DNA from: Gammaproteobacteria bacterium
Lineage (GTDB): Bacteria > Pseudomonadota > Gammaproteobacteria > Enterobacterales > Alteromonadaceae
NCBI GenBank assembly: GCA_018222405.1
Contig: JAAFAI010000033.1
Span: 1 to 45,655 of the forward strand
Direction: 5' to 3'
Length of the DNA: 45,655 nt
Shown here: one piece after another, positions 34,078 to 41,554 of the stretch
How the letters are laid out: each line of letters opens with the position of its first letter
How positions within the stretch are numbered: the stretch's first letter is position 1
Notes under the pieces: model-generated
What the model was told of the DNA's origin: nothing
Databases searched by the model: none
What the model saw: the letters and a program-made list of their open reading frames with translations, nothing else
Made by a program: the position numbers and the translations under genes

Positions 34078-35238
34078 ATGAAAGTTTATGCATTGGTTGT
34101 CTTACTCAGCAGCTTCATCTTGCTTGGCGGATGCGCCAGTACCGAGCCCGATACAGGTAATTATTTACACCCGGTTTATAGTGACGCATTTCCAGCTGCC
34201 AGAGCAGTAAACATTGAGTCGCCAGCCCAAATTCTCACGCTGCCTGAAGAGGCCAAACGGTTTTTAACGAAAATTAAGGTGACGGCGGAGCAAAAGCAAA
34301 CCACTCCGTTAGACGAGTTGGTAAACAGCCTGTTTGCCGAGCAACAGCTTGGTTTAAGTTACTTCAGCGATGCCAACTCCACGGTAGCAAACACTTTTAG
34401 AAACCGTCAGGCCAACTGTCTGTCACTCACCCTGATGACTTACGCGCTGGCAAAGGGCCTTGGACTTGATGCCAGCTTACAGGACGTGTTTATTCCTGAA
34501 TACTGGTCCCGCAAGCAAGGCTTTAGCCTGCTCAATGGTCACGTAAATGTGCTGCTCACCGACAAGCGGGATCTGTTCGCTACGCCAAGACTGGTCGACT
34601 TTGACGCCCGCATGCAGGGCCAGCAATTTAAATCAGAAACAATGTCGGTAAACCGTGCGCTGTCGATGTTTTACAACAACAAGGGTGCTAATGCACTGGT
34701 ATACGGCAATTTCCCTGTAGCGTTTCGTTATCTCAGTGCGGCCCTTAAACAGGACGATCAGTTTACCGCTGCGTGGATCAATCTCGGTGTGTTGTACCGG
34801 TTTACCGAGAATTACCGTTACGCCGAAGAGGCTTATCAGAAAGTCCTTCAGCTTGACGCTCAGAATCTCACAGCCAGAGAAAACCTGGCGATATTGTTTC
34901 GCCTGACCGGCCGTGATTCCAAGGCCAACGAGCTGGCCAAAGAGGTACATCAACTGCGGGTAGCCAATCCTTATTATCATCTGATCCGCGGCGATGAAGC
35001 CTTTGAAGAGGGCGATTTCAAACTTGCTCATAATTATTACCGCCGGGCTTACCGGTTAGACAGAACCAATCATTTGATCCTGTTTGCCCTGGGCAAAACG
35101 GCGCTGGCGACGGGTGAAACAGACGATGCACAAACTTTTCTGGAACGCGCCATTAAGCGCGCCGAGTTGCCGGCTGATCGACAGCGCTATGCCGCCAAGC
35201 TGGCCGTACTGAGTCATTATTATGAGGAACAGCTGTAA
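34078..35238 (+). CDS. Lipoprotein with transglutaminase-like core and TPR repeats
   Basis: This 386-residue protein has a lipobox (LLGGC, acyl-Cys19). Residues about 60-180 resemble a bacterial transglutaminase-like domain, with a possible Cys-His-Asp triad: C114 in RQANCLSLTLM, H155 in NGHVNVLL and D174 in LVDFD. Residues about 205-380 are tetratricopeptide repeats (AWINLGVLYRFTENYRYAEEAYQKVLQLD, and more). A protease, transamidase or cysteine-dependent scaffold function is possible. The stop overlaps the start of the M28 peptidase gene (TAATG), so translation is coupled. GGAG lies about 11 nt before the start. Confidence 0.78.
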   Translation: MKVYALVVLLSSFILLGGCASTEPDTGNYLHPVYSDAFPAARAVNIESPAQILTLPEEAKRFLTKIKVTAEQKQTTPLDELVNSLFAEQQLGLSYFSDANSTVANTFRNRQANCLSLTLMTYALAKGLGLDASLQDVFIPEYWSRKQGFSLLNGHVNVLLTDKRDLFATPRLVDFDARMQGQQFKSETMSVNRALSMFYNNKGANALVYGNFPVAFRYLSAALKQDDQFTAAWINLGVLYRFTENYRYAEEAYQKVLQLDAQNLTARENLAILFRLTGRDSKANELAKEVHQLRVANPYYHLIRGDEAFEEGDFKLAHNYYRRAYRLDRTNHLILFALGKTALATGETDDAQTFLERAIKRAELPADRQRYAAKLAVLSHYYEEQL

Positions 35239-36158
35239 TGAAGTTATCCCTGTTAATCGCAGTCTGGGGGATAGGGTGGTGTGCAATGGCGCACGCCAGT
35301 GAGCCGGTATGGATGCAGGATCTCAATGTGCTGGCCGACGATATGATGGAAGGCCGTGAAGTGGGTAGTAAAGGCTCAAAGCGTAGTCGCGAATACCTGA
35401 TGGAGCGTTATGCCGAAATTGGCCTCGAACCATTGCCGGCACTTAACGACTATGGTCAGCCATTTTCAGCCATCCGCAAGAATAAGCCTCTGGCCGGCAC
35501 CAATGTGGTTGGTCAGCTCAAAGGCGCTCTGGATAGATATATCGTGGTAAGTGCTCACTACGACCATATAGGACGGAAGGGAAGGCGTATATTTAACGGA
35601 GCAGATGATAACGCCAGTGGCGTGGCGGCTATGTTGTATCTTGCTGCGCAAAGTCAGCAAAGCGGACGACAGTGTCATCAGGTATTTTTAGCGTCGGATG
35701 CTGAAGAGCATGGCCTGCTTGGTGCCAGAGCCTTTGTGGCGTCGGAAGTGGTGACGGCTAAGGCGATTTTTGTAAATCTCAACCTCGATATGCTCTCGCA
35801 ACCGGGTGGCCGCAAAGAGGTACTGGTGAGTGGCAATCTCAGCCATCCGGCGTTTAATGGCCTAATCGAAGATATCGAACTGGCCAGCAACATGCCCATG
35901 ATTGCCACCGATGAAAAGCGCCGGGTGGGTCGCTACCCGAGCCTGGCAGACCGCCGTAAGGTGAGCGACCATGCCGCTTTTGCCGAACAGGGGATCCCGT
36001 TTTTGTTTCTGGGTGTGGGCCGGCATAACTACTATCACACGCCGAGGGATACCGCCTCCCGGGTAAATCAATCGTTCTATGGTGAAACGGTTGCTATTGC
36101 CTGGCAATACCTGCAAAAGCTGGATGCTTTGTGTGCCAAAGCTGACGAGCAGCCATAA
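35238..36158 (+). CDS. Secreted M28-family zinc aminopeptidase
   Basis: This 306-residue protein has a signal peptide (ending AHA, about residue 21). Zinc and catalytic residues of M28 are all present: SAHYDHIG (first H and D), NGADDNASG (bridging D), SDAEEHGLLG (catalytic and metal-binding E pair), NLDML (D) and the final H in HNYYHTPRDT. It removes N-terminal residues from peptides in the periplasm or outside the cell. The start overlaps the TPR lipoprotein stop, forming a two-gene operon. The lipoprotein might recruit or activate the peptidase, which is inference. Confidence 0.93.
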   Translation: MKLSLLIAVWGIGWCAMAHASEPVWMQDLNVLADDMMEGREVGSKGSKRSREYLMERYAEIGLEPLPALNDYGQPFSAIRKNKPLAGTNVVGQLKGALDRYIVVSAHYDHIGRKGRRIFNGADDNASGVAAMLYLAAQSQQSGRQCHQVFLASDAEEHGLLGARAFVASEVVTAKAIFVNLNLDMLSQPGGRKEVLVSGNLSHPAFNGLIEDIELASNMPMIATDEKRRVGRYPSLADRRKVSDHAAFAEQGIPFLFLGVGRHNYYHTPRDTASRVNQSFYGETVAIAWQYLQKLDALCAKADEQP

Positions 36159-36181
36159 AAAAGCGGAGCTATTGCTCCGCT
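36157..36181 (-). terminator. Intrinsic terminator of the 2OG-Fe(II) oxygenase gene
   Basis: AGCGGAGC at 36162-36169 pairs with GCTCCGCT at 36174-36181 over the tetraloop TATT. On the minus strand the stem is followed by a U-tract (complement of the A-run starting at 36157). It begins within the stop region of the convergent M28 gene and may also act weakly in that direction. Confidence 0.82.
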
Positions 36182-36200
36182 GGATATTCGTTACAAAGCC

Positions 36201-37040
36201 TTAGATTACGCCAAGTTCACGCAGGCGTTCCTGTAAATATGCCTCGGCAGTGTAGCGGTCAGACAGTTTAACGTCCGGACGTGGGTGCAGGAATAACGGT
36301 AGAGAAATTCGTGACTTAGTCATATCCGCACCATCGGGGTTAATGACCCGGTGGATGGTGGATGGGTAATAACCGCCACTGGCTTCCTGCAGCATGTCGC
36401 CAATATTCACAATCAGCGTACCGAAATCGCAGGGGACATCCATCCAGGAGCCGTCTTTACGCTGTACCTGCAGGCCCGGCTCGTTAGCTGCCGGTAAAAC
36501 GGTTAGCAGGTTAATATCACCGTGGGCTGCTGCCCGGATAGCATCCGGCTCTTCATTGCCGTCCAGTGGCGGGTAGTGCAGCACGCGTAGCAGGGTTTGC
36601 TCACTGCCATCAATCATTTGTGACAACGGCTCGTTAAAATTGGCCTTAACGTCTTCTGGTGCATTGTCTTCGACCCAGGTGAGTAATTCAGCGGCCAGGC
36701 TGGTGGTTTTGGCGTAATAGTCGGCCAATTGCTGCTTTAACTCCGGCGGACACATTCCCCATGGGTAGTAATGGAAATATTCCTTAATGTCTTTTTTCTT
36801 AAAGCCCTTAGCAACTTCGGATACTGACTTGGAAAAATAACCGTCCTGAGTGCCTTTGTTGTAGGTGTAGTCGAACTTTTCTTCGCTGTCGAAAAACGCC
36901 TGCCAGGCTGTGTAGATATCTTCTACCAGTTGTTTCTGAATAGGGTGATTTTTTAATACGCCAAAGCCGGTTTCGTGCAGCGATTTAGCAAATAACTCGG
37001 CAGCGTTGTCTGCCTGATAATCTACGGCAACTAAGTTCAT
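36201..37040 (-). CDS. Isopenicillin-N-synthase-like 2-oxoglutarate/Fe(II) dioxygenase
   Basis: This is a 279-residue cytoplasmic oxygenase. The iron triad is HGDINLLTVL (H and D) and TIHRVINP (H), and the 2-oxoglutarate-binding arginine lies in SRISLPLF. An N-terminal DIOX_N-like region (FAKSLHETGFGVLKNHPI) is present. This is the IPNS/ethylene-forming type of fold, and bacterial relatives are mostly uncharacterised; I cannot name a substrate. A good AGGAAA ribosome site lies upstream. The promoter region holds a perfect FNR-type box. It is single, with its own terminator. Confidence 0.9.
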   Translation of the reverse strand: MNLVAVDYQADNAAELFAKSLHETGFGVLKNHPIQKQLVEDIYTAWQAFFDSEEKFDYTYNKGTQDGYFSKSVSEVAKGFKKKDIKEYFHYYPWGMCPPELKQQLADYYAKTTSLAAELLTWVEDNAPEDVKANFNEPLSQMIDGSEQTLLRVLHYPPLDGNEEPDAIRAAAHGDINLLTVLPAANEPGLQVQRKDGSWMDVPCDFGTLIVNIGDMLQEASGGYYPSTIHRVINPDGADMTKSRISLPLFLHPRPDVKLSDRYTAEAYLQERLRELGVI

Positions 37041-37069
37041 TAGGGTTTCCTGTCGTTCTGATTTTACAA

Positions 37070-37126
37070 ATTATAATGTGGCTTTGCGGCACTGCAAATG
37101 CCGGCGGCTTGATACACATCAAGCCG
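37070..37126 (-). promoter_or_regulatory. FNR/EtrA-type box and -10 element upstream of the oxygenase gene
   Basis: TTGATACACATCAA at 37109-37122 is a perfect match to the TTGAT-N4-ATCAA FNR consensus, within the longer 22-bp palindrome at 37105-37126. On the minus strand TATAAT occurs at 37070-37075, which would put the box about -52 from the start. This is not the classic -41.5, so activation or repression cannot be decided. The same palindrome could serve as a 3' hairpin of the nucleoside-transporter transcript, whose stop is 20 nt away. Confidence 0.6.
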
Positions 37127-37146
37127 GATTGATTACGGCCGAAAGT

Positions 37147-38358
37147 TTAGCCCAGTGTCAGGTAAAAACCGGCCAGCGCTGCGCTCATCAGGTTGGATAA
37201 GGTGGCAGCAAAAACCGCCTTAAGGCCTAACTGAGCGATTTCTTTACGCCGGGTGGGGGCCATGGCGCCAATACCGCCCATCAGAATGGCAATGGATGAG
37301 AGGTTGGCGAAACCACATAACGCAAACGTAATGATCGCCTGACTAATGGGCGACAGTTCTGGCTGCGCCGCAATAAAGTCCAGGTAGGCAATAAATTCAT
37401 TAACCACGATCTTCTGACCAATAAAGCTACCGGCAATCTGCGCTTCAGACCAGGGCACACCGAGCGTCCAGGCGAGAGGCTGTAACAGGAAGCCGAGAAT
37501 TTGCTGAATGGTGAGGTTTTCAAAACCAACCAGACCGCCAGCCCAGCCAATGATGCCGTTGAGCATGGCAATCAGGGCCACAAAAGCCAGCAACATCGCG
37601 CCTACGTTCAGAGCAAGTTGTAAACCGGAAGCAGCACCGCTGGCAGCGGCGTCGAACACGTTTGCATAGTGGGTTTTTTCTTCTTCGGTTTTTTCCAGCT
37701 CGTTGTGCGGCTCTGAGGTTTCCGGCTGCATAATTTTAGCCATTAGCAGGCCACCCGGTGCGGCCATAAAGCTGGCAGCCAGCAGGTACTTAAGCTCAAC
37801 GCCCATGCCGGCATAGCCTGCCATTACCGAGCCGGCAATAGAAGCAAGACCGCCTACCATGATGGCAAACAGCTCTGAGCGGGTCATGTTAGGGATAAAC
37901 GGCCGAACTACCAGTGGTGCTTCGGTCTGTCCAACGAAAATGTTGGCGGCCGCCGACATCGACTCCGGGCGACTGGTTTTTAGTGCCTTTTCCAGCAGAC
38001 CACCGATCAGGCGGATGATAATGTTCATCACCTTGAGGTGATACAGCACGGCGATTAAAGAAGAGAAAAAGATAATCACCGGCAGCACGTTAAACGCAAA
38101 AATAAAGCCCAGCGATTTGTCGCCAATAGGACCAAACACAAAATCGATGCCCGCCTGACTGTAATCGATGATGTTCTGCACAAATTCGGTGGCTTTCAGT
38201 AACAGCTGAATGCCGGGTTCAAAATACAGGATAAACGCGCCCACCGCTGCCTGGATGGCGAATGCGCCACCCACGGTGCGCCAGTTTATAGAGCGTCGAT
38301 TACTTGATAAAGCGAATGCAATACATAACAGCAGGGCGACGCCCAGTAAACTTATCAT
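37147..38358 (-). CDS. Concentrative nucleoside transporter (NupC/CNT family)
   Basis: This 403-residue polytopic inner-membrane protein imports nucleosides with H+ or Na+. The CNT signatures are clear: FVGQTEAPLVVRPFIPNMTRSELFAIMVGG, GSVMAGYAGMGVELKYLLAASFMAAPGGLLMAKI, QKIVVNEFIAYLDF and ALCGFANLSSIAILMGGIGAM. The length is normal. It follows udk after 11 nt (AAGGAT ribosome site in the gap), so uptake and phosphorylation of uridine/cytidine are co-expressed. It ends 107 bp before the oxygenase gene. Confidence 0.95.
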   Translation of the reverse strand: MISLLGVALLLCIAFALSSNRRSINWRTVGGAFAIQAAVGAFILYFEPGIQLLLKATEFVQNIIDYSQAGIDFVFGPIGDKSLGFIFAFNVLPVIIFFSSLIAVLYHLKVMNIIIRLIGGLLEKALKTSRPESMSAAANIFVGQTEAPLVVRPFIPNMTRSELFAIMVGGLASIAGSVMAGYAGMGVELKYLLAASFMAAPGGLLMAKIMQPETSEPHNELEKTEEEKTHYANVFDAAASGAASGLQLALNVGAMLLAFVALIAMLNGIIGWAGGLVGFENLTIQQILGFLLQPLAWTLGVPWSEAQIAGSFIGQKIVVNEFIAYLDFIAAQPELSPISQAIITFALCGFANLSSIAILMGGIGAMAPTRRKEIAQLGLKAVFAATLSNLMSAALAGFYLTLG

Positions 38359-38369
38359 GGGGTAATCCT

Positions 38370-38993
38370 TTACTTAATAACTTGTTGTATATGTGATTTT
38401 ATTACGTCCAGGGCAATTTGGTTCTTGCCCCCCTGGGTTACCACTACGTCGGCGGTAAAACGGCTGGGTTCAATAAACTGGTGATACATGGGTTTTACGG
38501 TTTTTTCGTACTGCGTGGCCACTGAATCCATGGTCCGCCCGCGTTCCTTAACATCTCGCATCATGCGGCGCATCAGACAGATATCCAGCGGTGTGTCGAT
38601 GAAGATTTTTACATCGTATAAAGGCAGTAATTCTACTCTGGCAAGCAGCATAATGCCTTCGAGGATCACCACCGGAGCCGGTTGCAACCGTTCGGTTTTA
38701 GGTAACCGGGTGTGGGTTTTAAAGCAGTAATGCGGATAGTCAATGGGCTCACCGTTGCGCAACGCACCAAGGTGGGCTTTTAATAATTCGTGCTCAAAGG
38801 CATTAGGATGGTCGTAGTTATTTTTTTCCCGCGCTTCCATGGGCAAATGGTCCTGGGCCCGGTAATAATGGTCCTCGCGGAGGATCTGTACCGGCCGACC
38901 TTGCTCGGAAAAAGCATTAATCAGGTTCTCAGTGAACAACGACTTACCAGAGCCAGAAGCACCGGAAATAGCAATAATCAGGGGTGTTTGCAT
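38370..38993 (-). CDS. udk: Uridine/cytidine kinase
   Basis: This 207-residue cytoplasmic enzyme phosphorylates uridine and cytidine to the 5'-monophosphates. A P-loop GASGSGKS is seen at residues 11-18 (K17), with REDHYYRAQDHLP, NYDHPNAFEHELL, VILEGIML and FIDTPLDICLMRRMMRDVKERGR. The length equals that of E. coli Udk family members (213). There is no clear ribosome site just before ATG 38993. It is the first gene of the udk-CNT operon. Confidence 0.94.
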   Translation of the reverse strand: MQTPLIIAISGASGSGKSLFTENLINAFSEQGRPVQILREDHYYRAQDHLPMEAREKNNYDHPNAFEHELLKAHLGALRNGEPIDYPHYCFKTHTRLPKTERLQPAPVVILEGIMLLARVELLPLYDVKIFIDTPLDICLMRRMMRDVKERGRTMDSVATQYEKTVKPMYHQFIEPSRFTADVVVTQGGKNQIALDVIKSHIQQVIK

Positions 38994-39235
38994 AGTGGGA
39001 AAAACGTATTTTTAGTTATAGCAAAGATACGCAAATGCACCGTGCGAATCAATCCCACAGTATAGGCTTTAAATCAGATAGCGCCGTTCGGGGGTGTTTT
39101 GACATCCCGGCAAATGGTGAGTCTTTGCATTATAATGCTGACCATTTGTTCAGGTTACCATTGTTTTCCCGGCTTGCAAACTGTCTGTAATCAGGAGGTC
39201 ATACCAATACTGTATGGGTCTGATTACAAATCGTG
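38994..39235. other. Spacer upstream of udk
   Basis: No gene is supported in this stretch. The perfect palindrome GCATTATAATGC at 39127-39138 may be a promoter element or operator. It is also the downstream end of the two-gene operon that stops at 39236, but I see no hairpin with a T-tract for it. Confidence 0.4.
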
Positions 39236-40207
39236 CTATTCCCCAATAATGTCGATGTCGCTGGCATGCAGTACCGGCAAGGCATAGGAGTGTTGCTTGG
39301 AACGTGAACCTTCACCCTGAGCACGCGGAGGGTAATAGCGGGTTTTCTCTTCACTGAACCCGGCAAATACCTCATCGAGGGCGGCCCGGATCTCACTCAG
39401 CGTTTTATCCAGATTAGCGTTAAAATCAGGCCGTTTACGCTTGGTATGGCCCAATTCCATCAAGCGGGTAAATACTTTACTGGCAAGGTTGGTCAGCTCA
39501 GGTGGAATATCCTTGTGGTGGAGTAATACCGCGTTGGGATTTTCGATACAGTAGTGCAGCAAAGCCGTGTAGAAGCACAACGGTTTATTTTGCAGCTGCA
39601 CGGTGACATCATTTACGCCATTGCCAAGGGTCTTCTCGTTGAGGTTAACGGTAAGCTTAGGCGTAATTTTTACTATGGGGACCGGTTGCGCCAGGGCTGC
39701 TGCTTTTACTGCGCGGCGCTGGCTGGTTCGCACCTTAACGAATGCCGGCGATACCAACAGGGCTGCCAGCAGCGCTAACGGGCTGAATGACAGGTAGCGA
39801 TAAAGCGGTTTAGTGGCCAGCTGCACATTGACGGTTTGTTCTGAATTCTCCAGTACCAGTTGGGTTAAACGCGCGTTTTCGGGCTGCCCTGCTGTATTGG
39901 CAGTAACCGACTGCAGTGATACCAGCCATACGCCGGTTTGCTGCTCGCTTAAAATGGTATTAATGCGGTTCAGGTAAGCCTTGAGCGTATCCTGATTTGG
40001 CGGCGTTCTTAATGTTTGGTTGCCCACGTCGAGAAATTGCAGATCCAGGCTAATGCGTGCTTCTATTTTATCGACAGCTTCATGTTCGGCATATAAGCGG
40101 GCACCGGTTTGGCCCACCAACGCACCTAGCTGGAAGATAACAAACAGCAGAAGGGTGACGAGGCCGCCCTTGAGCCAGTCGTTGGGTGTAATATCATAGG
40201 TTTTCAT
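39236..40207 (-). CDS. Unrecognised membrane protein with cytoplasmic winged-helix-like domain
   Basis: I do not recognise this 323-residue protein. A transmembrane helix (about 14-34) and a second one (about 134-157) enclose a periplasmic region of about 100 residues. The remaining 165 residues are cytoplasmic. In them, LTVNLNEKTLGN..VTVQLQNKPLCFYTALLHYC followed by a later KTLSEIRAALDEVF resembles an OmpR-type winged helix (beta-hairpin, L/P-x-LL helix, LR.L recognition-like helix). The end is basic. The start overlaps the end of the upstream binding-protein gene by 14 bp. A membrane-tethered transcription factor is a hypothesis only. Confidence 0.5.
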   Translation of the reverse strand: MKTYDITPNDWLKGGLVTLLLFVIFQLGALVGQTGARLYAEHEAVDKIEARISLDLQFLDVGNQTLRTPPNQDTLKAYLNRINTILSEQQTGVWLVSLQSVTANTAGQPENARLTQLVLENSEQTVNVQLATKPLYRYLSFSPLALLAALLVSPAFVKVRTSQRRAVKAAALAQPVPIVKITPKLTVNLNEKTLGNGVNDVTVQLQNKPLCFYTALLHYCIENPNAVLLHHKDIPPELTNLASKVFTRLMELGHTKRKRPDFNANLDKTLSEIRAALDEVFAGFSEEKTRYYPPRAQGEGSRSKQHSYALPVLHASDIDIIGE

Positions 40208-41060
40208 TTGAATTACACTCGTTAATTAGCACTACGTCGCGGTAGTACTTACGTGGGTGGTTATTGGATATCTCAGTGATAACCTGCTGAATAGCACAGC
40301 GTAAATCCGTGTTGTTATCCTGCATCTTCAAATACCAGCGCATGCCAGGCACGCTGTTTTCCAGTGAGGTAGTGTAATTACGCGACAATGTCTGCTCATC
40401 AGCCTTACCCCAGTAGCTGGAGATGATATCTATCTCTCCGGCCATCAGTGCGCGGCGCAGTTCCTGATGCGAATTGTAGTAGTAGAGCTTGATGTTAGAA
40501 TCGTTAAGGCCCAGGCGTTGCAACACCGTTTTTGGCACAATATGGCCTGAACGACTGCTCGGGTAATCGAGAATACCGATGCGTTTGCCCAGCAGGTACT
40601 CCTTACTGAGTACCGGTTTTTCACGCAGGGCAATAAAATATGCGCTGTAATCGGGGTGAGCTGCTATGCTGTCGTAGTGATAGATGCGGTCGGCGCCGAA
40701 AGCGTCTACCACATTACTCTTTACCAGGGTTAATTCCGGTACGCCGTGATTAACAAACCGGAAGGTATCAAAATCGTTACGGCCGATAATCACCTGTACG
40801 TCGCCGAACTGACGTTGCACTACATTATTATCACACAGTAAGGGCAGCGCTTTTTCGGCGATGGATTGCTCAGTAAGGTATACGTTAAAGACCTTGCTGT
40901 TTTGCGACAAAGGGGCATCGCACTGCAACTTGCTGGTAGTTTGCGGTGAGATGTCATTTATTTTTTGTGAATTTTGCACGAAGCCCACTACGCCGCTAAA
41001 AATAAAAATAGCAGCAACAATCAGCCATCGTGTTGTTGAATTCAGTCGTAAACGGTGCAA
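40194..41060 (-). CDS. PhnD-like periplasmic binding protein with N-terminal anchor
   Basis: This 288-residue protein carries an N-terminal hydrophobic segment (about 12-29), uncleaved or a weak signal, and then a PhnD-like type-2 periplasmic-binding fold. Key segments are SKEYLLGKRIGILDYPSSRSGHIVPKTVLQRLG and HQELRRALMAGEIDIISSYWG, both hinge-flanking motifs of phosphonate/phosphite-type SBPs. The start is TTG 41060; no ATG lies near, and no good ribosome site is visible, so the start is uncertain. No ABC permease is encoded. It overlaps the gene of the membrane protein by 14 bp, so the two proteins probably act together. Confidence 0.6.
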   Translation of the reverse strand: MHRLRLNSTTRWLIVAAIFIFSGVVGFVQNSQKINDISPQTTSKLQCDAPLSQNSKVFNVYLTEQSIAEKALPLLCDNNVVQRQFGDVQVIIGRNDFDTFRFVNHGVPELTLVKSNVVDAFGADRIYHYDSIAAHPDYSAYFIALREKPVLSKEYLLGKRIGILDYPSSRSGHIVPKTVLQRLGLNDSNIKLYYYNSHQELRRALMAGEIDIISSYWGKADEQTLSRNYTTSLENSVPGMRWYLKMQDNNTDLRCAIQQVITEISNNHPRKYYRDVVLINECNSNENL

Positions 41061-41539
41061 AGTGTTTTAGAGTTAGTTTTACTTGTTTGACCAATTTGAA
41101 CAGTTAAACTTATTTAATGCAATAAGTAAGTTTATTTTGAGTGCGTAAGATACTGAAAAATAGTTTAATTCATTAAGTAACTTTGAATTTGATTAAACGC
41201 TGTTTATTCATTGTGGTTATGCGAAGAATATAGCTGGGCTTGTGAGCAGGGCCGAGAGTTCTAATAATTTAGGTAAATAACTGACCGTTCGTTCAGGAAA
41301 ATATAAAAATAATAAGCGTTGTCAACTTTTTAAGTAGTTCAACCAGAGCGAATTTGTCATATTGCTGAAACAATAATAATGAACAATCTCGGCCCGATTT
41401 ACGCTGTTTCAGAAAAACGGAACTGTCACCAATAACGGCTATGGTGACCGAACATAAAAATTGCCTTTACTGCCGGAAGCAACAGGTTGCTGTTATATCT
41501 CTTGTTAACGGGGGTAATACAAACGCCTTATGAAAATAA
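41061..41539 (+). promoter_or_regulatory. Long structured leader of the Oar-like receptor gene
   Basis: This 480-bp gene-free region holds four dyads: ACTTATT/AATAAGT (41108-41114, 41121-41127); a 16-bp near-palindrome of TetR-operator type, CTGACCGTTCGTTCAG, at 41281-41296; CTGAAACA (41365-41372) with TGTTTCAG (41405-41412); and GTCACCA (41425-41431) with TGGTGAC (41442-41448). The last two could form hairpins in a 5' UTR. Assigning them to real regulation is speculation. The promoters of the outward operon at 41060 and of the receptor must lie here. Confidence 0.35.
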
Positions 41540-41554
41540 ATGGGAAACACACTA

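Noticed and set aside
34633..35031. 132-residue minus-strand ORF
   Set aside because: It lies wholly inside the TPR lipoprotein gene on the other strand; no family features.
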